DNA of 64,000 bases from Motilibacter peucedani (GTDB taxonomy: Bacteria; Actinomycetota; Actinomycetes; Motilibacterales; Motilibacteraceae). Below the pieces are notes generated by a model, which was not told the origin of the DNA, did not search any database, and saw only the letters and a list, made by a program, of their open reading frames with translations. How positions within the stretch are numbered: position 1 is the stretch's first letter; the number at the start of each line of letters is the position of its first letter. Position numbers and translations under genes: made by a program. Location: the NCBI RefSeq assembly GCF_003634695.1, contig NZ_RBWV01000009.1, forward strand, positions 186,001 through 250,000, written 5' to 3'. Shown in pieces: positions 7,918 to 17,854 of this stretch.

Positions 7918-9407
7918 GCGCTCTCCTTCGTCGGTGTGCTGCCCGGCATGGTGTTGACGGCGTGGGTGCCGGTGGCCCAGAGGTACTGCACGGCATAGGC
8001 GCGCCACGGCCGCCACCGTTGGGAGTACGTGTCGAGGGGTCCCGCCGCATCCGGCAGTCCCAGCGCGGTCGCGGCGATGCGCACCCCGAGGTCGCCGGGG
8101 AGGAACGCGTCCGGGTCGCCCAGTCCGCGCATGGCGACCACCTCGACCGTCCACGGCCCGATGCCGGGGAGGGCGAGCAGCTCGGCCCGGGCCCGGCCCC
8201 AGTCGGCTCCCGGACCGAGCTGCACGTCGCCGTCGGCGAGCGCCCGGACGAGCGCGAGGACGGCGCGGCGGCGCGACGCCGGCATGGCGAGGTCCTCCGG
8301 CGCGAGCGCGGCGAGCTGCTCGACGGTGGGCCACAGCCGGGTGAGGCCGCCGTCGGGGTCGTCGACGGGCGTACCGAGCGCGGCGGCGATCCGGCCGGCG
8401 TGCGTACGCGCCGCCGCCGTCGACACCTGCTGCCCGAGCACCGCGCGCACGGCGAGCTCGTGGACGTCGACCGTACGCGGCACCCGCCGCCCCGGCGCCT
8501 TGCGGACGTGCGGCTCGAGAGCGGGGTCCTCGGCCAGCGCCTCGTCGACGGCGACCGGGTCGGCGTCGAGGTCGAGCAGCCGGCGGCACCGTGAGATGGC
8601 GGCGGAGAGGTCACGCAGGTCCTGCAGCCGCAGTCGGCACTCGACGTGCTCGGGCTGCGGGCGCAGCGACACGAGCCCCCACCCGTGCGGCAGCGCGAGC
8701 GTGCGGCGGTAGGCGCCGTCGCGCCACTCCTCGACACCAGGCACCGCCGTCGCGGCGAGGTGGCCGAAGAGGTTGTCGGGGTTGAGGGGCGCACGGAACG
8801 GCAGCCGCAGCGCCAGCTCGCCGGGCCCGGCCGGAGCTGCCCGCCGCCGCGACCGCTCGCGCAGCTGCGTCGGCGACATCGCGAAGACCGTCTGCACCGT
8901 CTCGTTGAACGAGCGGAGGCTCGCGAAGCCGGCGGCCAGCGCGACCTCGGTCATGGGCAGGGTGGTCGTCTCGACCAGCAGCCGGGCGGTCTGCGCCCGC
9001 TGCGCCCGGGCGAGGGCGAGCGGGCCGGCGCCCAGCTCTGCCACGAGCTGGCGCTCGACCTGGCGGGCGCTGTAGCCGAGGCGCGCAGCGAGACCGGGCA
9101 CGCCCTCGCGGTCGACGACACCATCGGCGATGAGCCGCATGGCGCGGGCCACCGAGTCGGCACGCACGTCCCACTCCGGCGACCCGGGGCTCGCGTCCGG
9201 ACGGCACCGCTTGCACGCGCGGTAGCCCGCCGCCTGCGCGGCCGCGGCGCTCGGGTGGAAGCTGAGGTTCTGCGGCTTGGGAGTCACGGCCGGGCAGCTC
9301 GGCCGGCAGTAGATGCCGGTCGTGCGCACGGCGGTGAAGAACCAGCCGTCGAAGCGGCGGTCCTTCGCCTGCACCGCGCGCAGGCAGCTGTCGAAGTCCT
9401 CATGCAC
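7914..9407 (-). CDS. Ada-AlkA fusion: methylation-sensing regulator and 3-methyladenine DNA glycosylase
   Basis: Three-part protein of 497 residues. Residues 1-75 form the Ada metal-binding domain, with Cys34, Cys38, Cys65 and Cys68; the first of these is the methyl-phosphotriester acceptor in E. coli Ada. Residues about 85-190 form an AraC-type helix-turn-helix pair (MTEVALAAGFASLRSFNETV). Residues about 200-490 are an AlkA-like HhH-GPD glycosylase, with LPGIGPWTVEVVAMRGLGD and the catalytic-aspartate region FLPGDLGV. The natural reading is one gene that senses alkylation, activates transcription and excises bases, coupled to ogt. The GTG at 9407 is preferred because the Ada domain begins within ten residues; the longer open frame upstream overlaps the divergent gene. 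Confidence 0.88.
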   Translation of the reverse strand: MHEDFDSCLRAVQAKDRRFDGWFFTAVRTTGIYCRPSCPAVTPKPQNLSFHPSAAAAQAAGYRACKRCRPDASPGSPEWDVRADSVARAMRLIADGVVDREGVPGLAARLGYSARQVERQLVAELGAGPLALARAQRAQTARLLVETTTLPMTEVALAAGFASLRSFNETVQTVFAMSPTQLRERSRRRAAPAGPGELALRLPFRAPLNPDNLFGHLAATAVPGVEEWRDGAYRRTLALPHGWGLVSLRPQPEHVECRLRLQDLRDLSAAISRCRRLLDLDADPVAVDEALAEDPALEPHVRKAPGRRVPRTVDVHELAVRAVLGQQVSTAAARTHAGRIAAALGTPVDDPDGGLTRLWPTVEQLAALAPEDLAMPASRRRAVLALVRALADGDVQLGPGADWGRARAELLALPGIGPWTVEVVAMRGLGDPDAFLPGDLGVRIAATALGLPDAAGPLDTYSQRWRPWRAYAVQYLWATGTHAVNTMPGSTPTKESA

Positions 9408-9584
9408 AGCAAGGAGTCTGCCTCCTCCGCGGCCGATCGGCTGGCGGGAATCCGACACGTACGTCTGCGACCCTCGCGCCGCGACAGCCCGGCGGTCGCG
9501 CGGGTCCCCGGCGACGAGTGCGACGCATGGGAGAATCCGAGCGCCTGCGCACGAGGCGCGGCAGGGGGCACGGGGAGGGACGCG

Positions 9585-11324
9585 ATGGAGGCGAGAGCCG
9601 CCGCACGTCCCGGCGACACCCTGCTCGACGCGCTGACCGACCTGCGCCCGCTGCTCGACGGCCTGGAACTGCCGCTCGAGACGCCGGCGGCGCCGGCCGC
9701 CCGCCTCGCTCGCCGCGAGGTGCTCGACCAGCTCGACGACTACGTGCTGCCCCGGCTGCGCGACCTCGACGCCCCGCTCCTGGTGGTGGTCGGCGGCTCC
9801 ACAGGTGCCGGCAAGTCGACCCTGGTCAACTCGCTCGTCGGCGCTCAGGTCTCGGCGCCCGGGGTGCTGCGCCCGACGACCCGCTCGCCGGTGCTCGCGC
9901 ACGCCCCGGAGGACCGCGACTCCTTCACCGGCGACCGGGTGCTCCCCGGCTTCGCCCGTGAGACCCGGGCCACCAGCGACGCGCCCGGCACGGGCGGCTC
10001 GACCAGCACGCTGGCGCTTGTGGCCAGCGACCGCGTACCCCCCGGGCTCGCGCTGCTCGACGCCCCTGACATCGACTCCGTCGTCGCCGAGAACCGCGAG
10101 CTCGCCGGCCAGCTGCTGGCCGCGGCCGACCTGTGGGTGTTCGTCACCACGGCCGCCCGCTACGCCGATGCCGTGCCGTGGGACCTCCTGCGCGCCGCGA
10201 GCGCCCGCAGCGCCGCGGTCGCCGTCGTCCTCGACCGGGTGCCGCCCGGCGCCGAGCACGAGATCGAGCCGCACCTGCGCTCGATGCTCGCCCAGCAGGG
10301 GCTCTCCGACTCCCCGGTGTTCGTGGTGCCCGAGTCGGCGCTGAGCGGAGGCCTGCTCCCCGAGCAGACCACCGCCGCCCTGCGGAGCTGGCTGTCCGGG
10401 CTCGCCGCCGACGCCGGGGCTCGCGCCGGGCTCGTGCGCCGCACGCTCGACGGCGTGCTGGCCGGCTACACCGTGCGCCTGCCCGCGCTGGCGAACGCGC
10501 TCGAGGAGCAGGACGACGCGCGCGCCGACCTGGCGACGGCGGCGGCTCGCGCCTACGCCGCGGCCGGCGCCCGGGTCGACCGCGCCCTCGACGACGGCCA
10601 GCTCCTGCGAGGCGAGGTGCTCGCCCGCTGGCAGGAGATCGTCGGCACGGGCGAGCTGCTCCGCCAGCTCGAGTCGCGCGTCGGGCGGCTGCGCGACCGC
10701 CTGGTCAGCGCCGTACGCGGCCGACCCTCCCCCGACCAGCGGCTGAGCGTCGCGCTCGAGTCGGGGCTCGAGGCGCTCGTCCGGGGCGCCGCCGACGCGG
10801 CCGCTGAGCAGACGGTTGACGCGTGGACCGCCGACCCCGGCGGCCGGGCCCTGCTCGGCGACGACGCCGGCGCGCTCGCCCGGTCGTCGGCCGCACTGCC
10901 CGAGGCCAGCGCCCGAGCGGTGCGCGACTGGCAGGGCAGCGTGCTGGAGCTCGTACGCAGCGAAGGGTCCCAGCGCCGGTCGGCGGCGCGCGTGCTGTCC
11001 TACGGCGTCAACGGCGCCGCGCTCGTCGTGATGGTGGCGGTCTTCGCCTCGACGGGCGGGCTCACCGGCGGCGAGGTGCTCGTGGCGGGCGGCGCCTCCG
11101 CGGTCGGCCAGAAGCTGCTCGAGGCCCTGCTCGGCGACGAGGCCGTGCGCAGGCTCGCCGCCCTCGCCCGGGCCGACCTGCGCTCGCGCATCGAGGCGGT
11201 GCTGGCGGAGGAGCGGGCGCGCTTCGACGCCCGGCTCGAGCGGCTGCCGCGCGGCACGGGCGCCGACGACCTGCGCTCCGCGGCGGCCCGGCTCACCGTG
11301 CTGCACGGGCGGGCCGGCCGGTGA
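9585..11324 (+). CDS. Dynamin-like GTPase, first of a pair
   Basis: Large GTPase of 579 residues. The P loop is VVGGSTGAGKSTLVNS (GSTGAGKST at 71-79), switch-like PTTRSPV follows, and the G3 motif is LLDAPDIDS. The C-terminal part has long alpha-helical stretches and a hydrophobic segment near residues 468-505 (GAALVVMVAVFAST) that may bind or span the membrane. The architecture and tandem arrangement match bacterial dynamin-like pairs such as Streptomyces DynA/DynB, which stabilise sporulation septa; equivalence is inferred only. ATG 9585 has GGGAGGGA just upstream. The stop overlaps the next gene by 4 bp. Confidence 0.75.
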   Translation: MEARAAARPGDTLLDALTDLRPLLDGLELPLETPAAPAARLARREVLDQLDDYVLPRLRDLDAPLLVVVGGSTGAGKSTLVNSLVGAQVSAPGVLRPTTRSPVLAHAPEDRDSFTGDRVLPGFARETRATSDAPGTGGSTSTLALVASDRVPPGLALLDAPDIDSVVAENRELAGQLLAAADLWVFVTTAARYADAVPWDLLRAASARSAAVAVVLDRVPPGAEHEIEPHLRSMLAQQGLSDSPVFVVPESALSGGLLPEQTTAALRSWLSGLAADAGARAGLVRRTLDGVLAGYTVRLPALANALEEQDDARADLATAAARAYAAAGARVDRALDDGQLLRGEVLARWQEIVGTGELLRQLESRVGRLRDRLVSAVRGRPSPDQRLSVALESGLEALVRGAADAAAEQTVDAWTADPGGRALLGDDAGALARSSAALPEASARAVRDWQGSVLELVRSEGSQRRSAARVLSYGVNGAALVVMVAVFASTGGLTGGEVLVAGGASAVGQKLLEALLGDEAVRRLAALARADLRSRIEAVLAEERARFDARLERLPRGTGADDLRSAAARLTVLHGRAGR

Positions 11325-12940
11325 CGCGGCTGCTCGCCAGGCGGCGCCGCAACACCGACCTGGTCCCCCGGCTCGACGCGCTCGAGACCGTCCTGCGCGA
11401 GGGTGAGGGCCGGCTCGACCCGGCCGCGCTGGTCGAGGGCCGGGCGGTGCTCGACCGCGCCGGCGCCCGGCTGCGGCTCTCGGGCGAGCACACCGTCGTG
11501 GCGCTGGCCGGCGGCACCGGCAGTGGCAAGTCCTCGCTGTTCAACGCGCTGGCCGGGGTCGACCTGTCGCCGGTGGGCGTGCGCCGTCCCACGACCGGCA
11601 CGCCGGTGGCCTGCCTCTGGGACCCCGAGGGCGCGGGCCCGCTGCTCGACTGGCTCCAGGTGCCCGAGCGCCACCGCCTCGAGCCGCCCGCCACCCCCGA
11701 CCCGGTCGCCGGCGACCTGTCCGGGCTGGTGCTGCTCGACCTGCCCGACCACGACTCCACCGTCGAGTCGCACCGGCTCGAGGTCGACCGGCTCGTCGAG
11801 GTCGTCGACCTGCTTGTGTGGGTGCTCGACCCGCAGAAGTACGCCGACGCCGCCGTGCACGAGCGCTACCTGCGCCGGCTGCGGCAGCACCGCGCGGTCA
11901 CCCTCGTCGTGCTCAACCAGGTCGACCTGCTCGGCGAGCAGGCCACCGAGGCCTGCCTCACCGACCTGCGCCGGCTGCTCCACGACGACGGGCTCGGGGA
12001 GGTCGCGCTGGTCGCCACCAGCGTGCGCACCGGGCTCGGCGTCGACACCGTCCACAAGGCCCTGCTCGACGCGGTCGGGCGCCGGGCCGCCGCCGTCGAG
12101 CGGCTGACGGGCGACGTCGACCGTGTGGTCGCCGCCTTCGAGGCCGACCTCGGCACCGCCGACGCCGCTGCCGGACGTGCGACCGTGGGACGGCAGGAGC
12201 GCGCCCGGCTGCGCGAGGCGCTGGCACTCGCCGCAGGCGTACCCGTCGTCGAACAGGCGGTCGAGCAGGCGGTGCGCCGCCGCGTCGCCGCCTCCACCGG
12301 CTGGCCGTTCACCCGCTGGGCGGGGCGGCTGCGCCGCGACCCGCTGCGCCGTCTGCACCTCGAGCCGGCGGCGCGCTCGTCGCTGCCGCCCGCGAGCCCC
12401 GTGGCCCGCGCGTCGGTCGACGTGGCCGTGCGCGCGGTGGGCGACAGCGTCGTGACCGGGCTGCCGCCGCGCTGGGCCGGAGCCGTGCGCACCGCCGCGC
12501 GCTCGCGCGAGGCCGACCTCGACGACGCGCTCGACCGCGCGATGACCGCGAAGCCGGTGGCCCCGCCGCGGCGAACGTGGTGGGAGCCGCCGCTCGGCGC
12601 GCTGCAGCTCGTGCTCGCGCTGGTGACCCTCGCCGGCGCCCTGTGGCTGGTCGGGCTGTTCGTCGTCGACTGGCTGCGCCTGCCCGACCCGCCGACCGCC
12701 GACCTGGGCGCCCTGCCGCTGCCGACGGTGCTGGCGGTGGGCGGAGCGCTCGCGGAGCTGCTCGTGGCCGCGCTCGGGCGCACGCTCGGCCGGCTGTCGG
12801 CACGTCGGGCCGGCCGCCGGGCCGGTGCCGCGCTGCGCGACGAGGTCAGCGCCGTGGGCGAGGAGCTCGTCGTCGCGCCGGTGAAGGCCGAGCTGGCCCG
12901 CTACGCCGCGACGCGCGAGGCGCTGCGGCGCGCGGGCTGA
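11321..12940 (+). CDS. Dynamin-like/YfjP-type GTPase, second of a pair
   Basis: GTPase of 539 residues, translationally coupled to the preceding GTPase (GTGA overlap). Motifs are the P loop ALAGGTGSGKSSLFNAL (64-72 core), PTTGTPVA, G3 LDLPDHDS and G4 NQVD. Two hydrophobic segments near residues 430-450 and 465-485 (LQLVLALVTLAGALWLVGLF, then LPTVLAVGGALAELLV) predict membrane anchoring. Such pairs probably hetero-oligomerise on membranes. It could equally be called a YfjP-family GTPase; a direct role in septation or envelope remodelling is inference from paired architecture. Confidence 0.75.
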   Translation: MTRLLARRRRNTDLVPRLDALETVLREGEGRLDPAALVEGRAVLDRAGARLRLSGEHTVVALAGGTGSGKSSLFNALAGVDLSPVGVRRPTTGTPVACLWDPEGAGPLLDWLQVPERHRLEPPATPDPVAGDLSGLVLLDLPDHDSTVESHRLEVDRLVEVVDLLVWVLDPQKYADAAVHERYLRRLRQHRAVTLVVLNQVDLLGEQATEACLTDLRRLLHDDGLGEVALVATSVRTGLGVDTVHKALLDAVGRRAAAVERLTGDVDRVVAAFEADLGTADAAAGRATVGRQERARLREALALAAGVPVVEQAVEQAVRRRVAASTGWPFTRWAGRLRRDPLRRLHLEPAARSSLPPASPVARASVDVAVRAVGDSVVTGLPPRWAGAVRTAARSREADLDDALDRAMTAKPVAPPRRTWWEPPLGALQLVLALVTLAGALWLVGLFVVDWLRLPDPPTADLGALPLPTVLAVGGALAELLVAALGRTLGRLSARRAGRRAGAALRDEVSAVGEELVVAPVKAELARYAATREALRRAG

Positions 12941-12949
12941 CGGGGCTCC

Positions 12950-14544
<1,595 letters not shown>

Positions 14545-14618
14545 GACCGCGAACCCTCCACCCAGGTCTGGCCGCGACGGCGGGTGTCAGCGGCAGCGCC
14601 CGAGTGTCGGCACGGCGT

Positions 14619-14645
14619 GTTACGCGGAGGTTTCCGCCGCGTTGC
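14619..14645 (-). promoter_or_regulatory. GlnR-type binding site upstream of amtB
   Basis: Read on the minus strand the site is GCAAC-n6-GAAAC-n6-GTAAC, which matches the actinobacterial GlnR pattern gTnAC-n6-GaAAC-n6-gTnAC at 14 of 15 half-site bases. It lies 75-101 bp upstream of the amtB ATG, the position expected for an activator of the amtB-glnB operon. The same bases lie inside an imperfect hairpin (14610-14650) behind the DUF4230 gene, so a terminator role is an alternative. Confidence 0.7.
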
Positions 14646-14663
14646 CGTGCGTGTCGGAGGGGC

Positions 14664-15338
14664 TCAGCTCTGCGAGAGGGCGGGGTCGTCGGCGAAGACC
14701 ACGGTCACCGAGTCGTAGCCCAGTGAGCCTGCCAGCGTGGTGAGCGTCGCTCGGGCGTTGTCCTCGGCGCGGGCCAGCACGCTCGGGTCGGCCGCTGCAG
14801 CAGCGTCGATCTTCTGCTGGCCGGCCTTCCAGTAGGCGGTGTCGGAGCCGCCGTTGCCCAGCGCCTCGGTCGCCCGGTCGACGACCCCGCGGTCGCGCTC
14901 GAGGACACGGCTCTGCGTGGCGTCGAGCCGCGCCTGCCCGAGGTACGCGTGGGGCAGCGTGATCGTCACGGCCTTGCCGTCGACGACGACGTCGGAGGGC
15001 GAGAGCTTCGAGAAGTCGACGATGCCGTCGGCGCTGCCGGTGGCCAGGAACGTCGTCGACTGCCCGGCGACGAAGCCGGGCACGAACTTGTGGCTCTCGT
15101 CGATGCGCACGACCTGCTGGTACTGCGCGCTCGAGCCGTGGAACTCCTTGAGGTCCGTGAGCGCCTTCATGAGCGCCGGCCCGCTGCGGTCGGTGCGCGT
15201 CGCCGCGAACGGGTTGCGCAGGTCGAGCAGCCCCAGGCCCCTGCCGAGCGCGAAGAGCAGCAGCGCGGCGACGACGACCGCGAGCACGGGGCGCGCGGTG
15301 CGGGAGGCGGTGCGGGCGGGGGCGGCGTACAGGGCCAT
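14664..15338 (-). CDS. DUF4230 membrane-anchored protein
   Basis: Protein of 224 residues with one N-terminal membrane helix (about 18-36, PVLAVVVAALLLFALGRGL) and an extracytoplasmic DUF4230 domain. Typical stretches of the family are seen: ALTDLKEFHGSSAQYQQVV, then FVAGQSTTFLATGSADGIVDF, and LPHAYLGQARLD. The function of DUF4230 is not known. It reads towards amtB but is separated by 119 bp that holds the GlnR box. A strong hairpin upstream at 15372-15414 suggests it is not co-transcribed with yceI and has its own promoter. Confidence 0.75.
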   Translation of the reverse strand: MALYAAPARTASRTARPVLAVVVAALLLFALGRGLGLLDLRNPFAATRTDRSGPALMKALTDLKEFHGSSAQYQQVVRIDESHKFVPGFVAGQSTTFLATGSADGIVDFSKLSPSDVVVDGKAVTITLPHAYLGQARLDATQSRVLERDRGVVDRATEALGNGGSDTAYWKAGQQKIDAAAAADPSVLARAEDNARATLTTLAGSLGYDSVTVVFADDPALSQS

Positions 15339-15371
15339 GCAGGGTCCTTCTCGGCAGGAGGGAAGACGAAG

Positions 15372-15414
15372 CGGGCACAGCGGGCGTCTGATGACAGAAC
15401 GCCCGCTGTGCCCG
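15372..15414 (-). terminator. Strong hairpin behind the YceI gene
   Basis: Perfect 16-bp inverted repeat CGGGCACAGCGGGCGT / ACGCCCGCTGTGCCCG with an 11-nt loop, 42 bp beyond the YceI stop on the minus strand. There is no clear T tract, as is usual for actinobacterial terminators. It should insulate the YceI gene from the DUF4230 gene. Confidence 0.75.
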
Positions 15415-15455
15415 GAGTATTTCGCCGAGAGCGGACCGGAGTCCGCGCTGTCGGG

Positions 15456-16025
15456 TCAGGCCGACTTGATGACCGAGATCTCGAACTCGAGGGTGGTCTT
15501 GTCGCTGATCAGCACGCCGCCGGTCTCGAGCGCGGCGTTGTAGGTCAGGCCCCAGTCGGTGCGCTTGACAGTGGTCTTGCCGTCGAAGCCGGCGCGCACG
15601 TTGCCGAAGGGGTCGGTCGCGGTGCCGGTGAACTCGAGGTCGAGCTCGACCGGGCGCGTGACGTCCTTGATCGTCAGGTCGCCCTTGAGCTTGATCTCGG
15701 CGCCGTCGACCTCGACGTCGGTGCTGCGGAAGGTGATGGTCGGGTAGGCCGCGGCGTCGAAGAAGTCGCCGGTGCGCAGGTGCTCGTCGCGCTGGGCCTG
15801 GCCGGTGTCGACGCTGGCCACCTGCAGGGTGACGACGGCGCTGGACGCCTTGTGGTCGGCGGCGTCGATCACGATGGTGCCCTCGACGTCGCGGAACTGG
15901 CCGCGGACCTTGGTGACCATCGCGTGGCGCGTGACGAAGCCGACGCGCGAGTGCGCGGCGTCGATCGTCCAGGTGCCGGTGAGGGCGGCGGTGTCGGTCG
16001 AGGGCTCGAAGTCGGTGGACGTCAT
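15456..16025 (-). CDS. YceI-family protein
   Basis: Lipocalin-like protein of 189 residues; YceI barrels bind long isoprenoid or amphiphilic lipids. Typical features are the opening LTGTWTIDAAHSRVGFVTRHAMV with the conserved histidine, VEGTIVIDAAD, DFFDAAAYPTITF and the NAALETGGVLISDKT ending. No signal peptide is present, so unlike E. coli YceI it should be cytoplasmic. It follows the VOC gene after 61 bp on the same strand and may share its MarR-type control. A terminator hairpin follows. Confidence 0.85.
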   Translation of the reverse strand: MTSTDFEPSTDTAALTGTWTIDAAHSRVGFVTRHAMVTKVRGQFRDVEGTIVIDAADHKASSAVVTLQVASVDTGQAQRDEHLRTGDFFDAAAYPTITFRSTDVEVDGAEIKLKGDLTIKDVTRPVELDLEFTGTATDPFGNVRAGFDGKTTVKRTDWGLTYNAALETGGVLISDKTTLEFEISVIKSA

Positions 16026-16086
16026 GGCGGTTCTCCTTGGTGTGCTGAGCTGCTGGCGGGCGGTGGTGGGGGTGTACGGGTGCGGG

Positions 16087-16608
16087 TCAGACGGGCGTCG
16101 AGATGCCGACGCCGCCGCGGGTGGTGGCGCCGTAGCGCGCCACCTCGGCCTCGAGGTCGAGCCGGCCGATGGAGGCGCGCGCGCTGAGCGCGCTCTCGTC
16201 GAGCAGGTCGGCCGGGATGATCCAGGCGACCTCGAACTCGAGGCCGTCGGGGTCCTTGCCGTAGAGGCTCTTGGTGGTGCCGTGGTCGGAGCTGCCGACG
16301 AGGGCGCCGCGGGCGGCGAGTTCCTGGCCGATCCGGCCGAGCTCGTCGAGCGTGTCGACCTCCCACGCGAGGTGGTAGAGCCCGACGCTGGTGCGCCCGG
16401 CGCCGGACGCGGCCGCCGCGCTGCCGATCTCGAAGAGCCCGAGGTCGTGGTCGTTGGTGGAGCCGGCGGCCTGGAGGAACGCCGCCCCGGGCAGCGGCGC
16501 GCCGCCCAGCGAGATCTCGCGGAAGCCGAGCGCGCTCGTGTAGAACTCCCGGCTGCGCTCGAGGTCACGGACGAAGAGCACTGCGTGGTTGAGCCGAGTG
16601 ATGCCCAT
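16087..16608 (-). CDS. VOC-family metalloenzyme (glyoxalase/extradiol dioxygenase fold)
   Basis: Vicinal-oxygen-chelate protein of 173 residues with two beta-alpha-beta-beta-beta modules. Possible metal ligands are the histidine in RLNHAVLFVRD, the histidine in YHLAWEVD and the glutamate in PDGLEFEV. The FYTSALGFREI motif is typical. Members include glyoxalases, ring-cleaving dioxygenases and antibiotic-binding proteins, and the substrate is unclear here. ATG 16608 is chosen over an upstream start because a purine-rich AGGGGCAGGG precedes it and the domain begins at once. It is divergent from a MarR regulator, with a readable promoter and an operator-like palindrome between. Confidence 0.82.
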   Translation of the reverse strand: MGITRLNHAVLFVRDLERSREFYTSALGFREISLGGAPLPGAAFLQAAGSTNDHDLGLFEIGSAAAASGAGRTSVGLYHLAWEVDTLDELGRIGQELAARGALVGSSDHGTTKSLYGKDPDGLEFEVAWIIPADLLDESALSARASIGRLDLEAEVARYGATTRGGVGISTPV

Positions 16609-16670
16609 CGCCCTGCCCCTTCCTGCTGGTCGTCGACCTGGTCGTCGTCGTTGAGCCCTCAACTACGTAC

Positions 16671-16699
16671 AGCGTAGAGGCATTCCCTTGAAACTTCAA
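16671..16699 (-). promoter_or_regulatory. Promoter of the VOC gene with overlapping MarR-type operator
   Basis: On the minus strand a -35 element TTGAAG (16699-16694) and a -10 element TACGCT (16676-16671) are spaced by exactly 17 bp, a good SigA-type promoter. The -35 is embedded in the perfect inverted repeat TTGAAACTTCAA (16688-16699), which fits a MarR dimer that would block polymerase. The divergent marR ATG is 13 bp away, so autorepression is likely. CAACTAC also occurs twice here (16660 and 16698). Confidence 0.65.
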
Positions 16700-16712
16700 C
16701 TACCATGGTTGC

Positions 16713-17225
16713 ATGACTTCCCAGACCGCTCCCACCGGCCCCGAGCCGCGGTGGCTCAGCGCCGACGAGCAGCACGTCTGGCGCACGTTCCTCGACGCGA
16801 TGACCGGGCTGTTCGACGAGCTCGACCGCCAGCTGCAGGCGGAGGCGGGGATCCCTCACGCCTACTACGAGATCCTCGTGCACCTGTCGGAGGCGCCCGG
16901 CCGCCGGCTGCGCATGTCCGAGCTCGCCGACCGGCTCACCTCCTCGCGCAGCCGGCTCTCCCACGCGGTGTCCCGCCTCGAGGAGCGCGGCTGGATCCGG
17001 CGCGAGGCCTGCCCGAGCGACCGCCGCGGCCAGGAGGCGGTGCTCACCGACCTCGGCTTCGAGTCCCTCGCCGCTGCCGCACCGGGCCACGTCGCGGCCG
17101 TACGCCGCTACCTCGTCGACGCCCTCTCCCCCGAGGACTACGCCGCCCTCGGCCGCATCAGCACCGCCCTGCGCGCCGCCCGGGGTGCGGAGACGCCGCC
17201 CGCCGGCTGCCCCGGCGCGGCCTGA
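16713..17225 (+). CDS. MarR-family transcriptional regulator
   Basis: Winged helix-turn-helix regulator of 170 residues. The DNA-binding core is LRMSELADRLTSSRSRLSHAVSRLEERGWIRRE with the wing CPSDRRGQEAVLTDLG, and the flanking helices form the usual dimerisation region. It sits head to head with the VOC and YceI genes and only 13 bp from a TTGAA/TTCAA palindrome, so it is the likely repressor of both. No conserved cysteine pattern of OhrR-type peroxide sensors is obvious, apart from one cysteine in the wing; phenolic or electrophilic ligands are possible. Confidence 0.87.
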   Translation: MTSQTAPTGPEPRWLSADEQHVWRTFLDAMTGLFDELDRQLQAEAGIPHAYYEILVHLSEAPGRRLRMSELADRLTSSRSRLSHAVSRLEERGWIRREACPSDRRGQEAVLTDLGFESLAAAAPGHVAAVRRYLVDALSPEDYAALGRISTALRAARGAETPPAGCPGAA

Positions 17226-17230
17226 CCCGC

Positions 17231-17854
17231 TCAGCCGGACAGGTTGCGCTGGGCCCACAGCGCCGCGGCGGTGCGGTCGCGCACGCCGATGGCGGCGAAG
17301 ACGCTGGTGAGGTGCGCCTTGACCGTGCTCTCGCGGATGCCCAGGGCGCGCGCGATCTGCTTGTTGGGCAGCCCCCGGCCCACCAGGCCGAGCACCTCGC
17401 GCTCGCGGTCGGTCAGCTCGGCGGCGGGGTCCGCGCGGCGGGCGGCCAGCAGCGTACGCGCCACCCTCGGGTCGAGCGGCGACTCGCCGCGCGCCACGGC
17501 GCGCACCGCCTCGAGCACCACCGACGGCTCGCTGTCCTTGAGCACGTAGCCGACCGCTCCGGCGTCCAGGGCGTCGGTCACGCGCTCCCGGTCGGAGAAC
17601 GAGGTCAGCACGAGCACGGCGGTGCCCGGGTGCTCCGCCGTCAGCCGCCGGGTGGCCGCCACCCCGTCGAGCACGGGCATCGAGAGGTCCATCAGCACCA
17701 CGTCGGGCGCCAGCGAGACCACCAGCTCGAGCGCCTGCGCGCCGTCGGAGGCGGAGCCGACCACGTCGAGGTCGGGCTCCGCGCCCATGAGGCTCTCGAG
17801 CCCGGAGCGCACGAGGGCGTGGTCGTCGACGAGGAGCACCCGGACCCCGTTCAC
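17231..17854 (-). CDS. NarL/FixJ-family response regulator
   Basis: Response regulator of 207 residues, partner of the kinase gene directly upstream. Receiver motifs are LLVDDHALVRSGL, the phosphoacceptor in DVVLMDLSMPVLDG, LTSFSDRERV and the lysine in YVLKDSEPS. The output domain is a LuxR-type helix-turn-helix (LTDREREVLGLVGRGLPNKQ). The GTG start overlaps the kinase stop by 4 bp. It converges with marR, leaving only 5 bp between the stops. Confidence 0.88.
   Translation of the reverse strand: MNGVRVLLVDDHALVRSGLESLMGAEPDLDVVGSASDGAQALELVVSLAPDVVLMDLSMPVLDGVAATRRLTAEHPGTAVLVLTSFSDRERVTDALDAGAVGYVLKDSEPSVVLEAVRAVARGESPLDPRVARTLLAARRADPAAELTDREREVLGLVGRGLPNKQIARALGIRESTVKAHLTSVFAAIGVRDRTAAALWAQRNLSG

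Noticed and set aside
7914-11306. Open minus-strand frame of 1130 codons
   Set aside because: Only the first-transcribed-to-last part matching Ada-AlkA (7914-9407) has family similarity; the rest is antisense to the dynamin-like GTPase and open because of GC-rich third positions.
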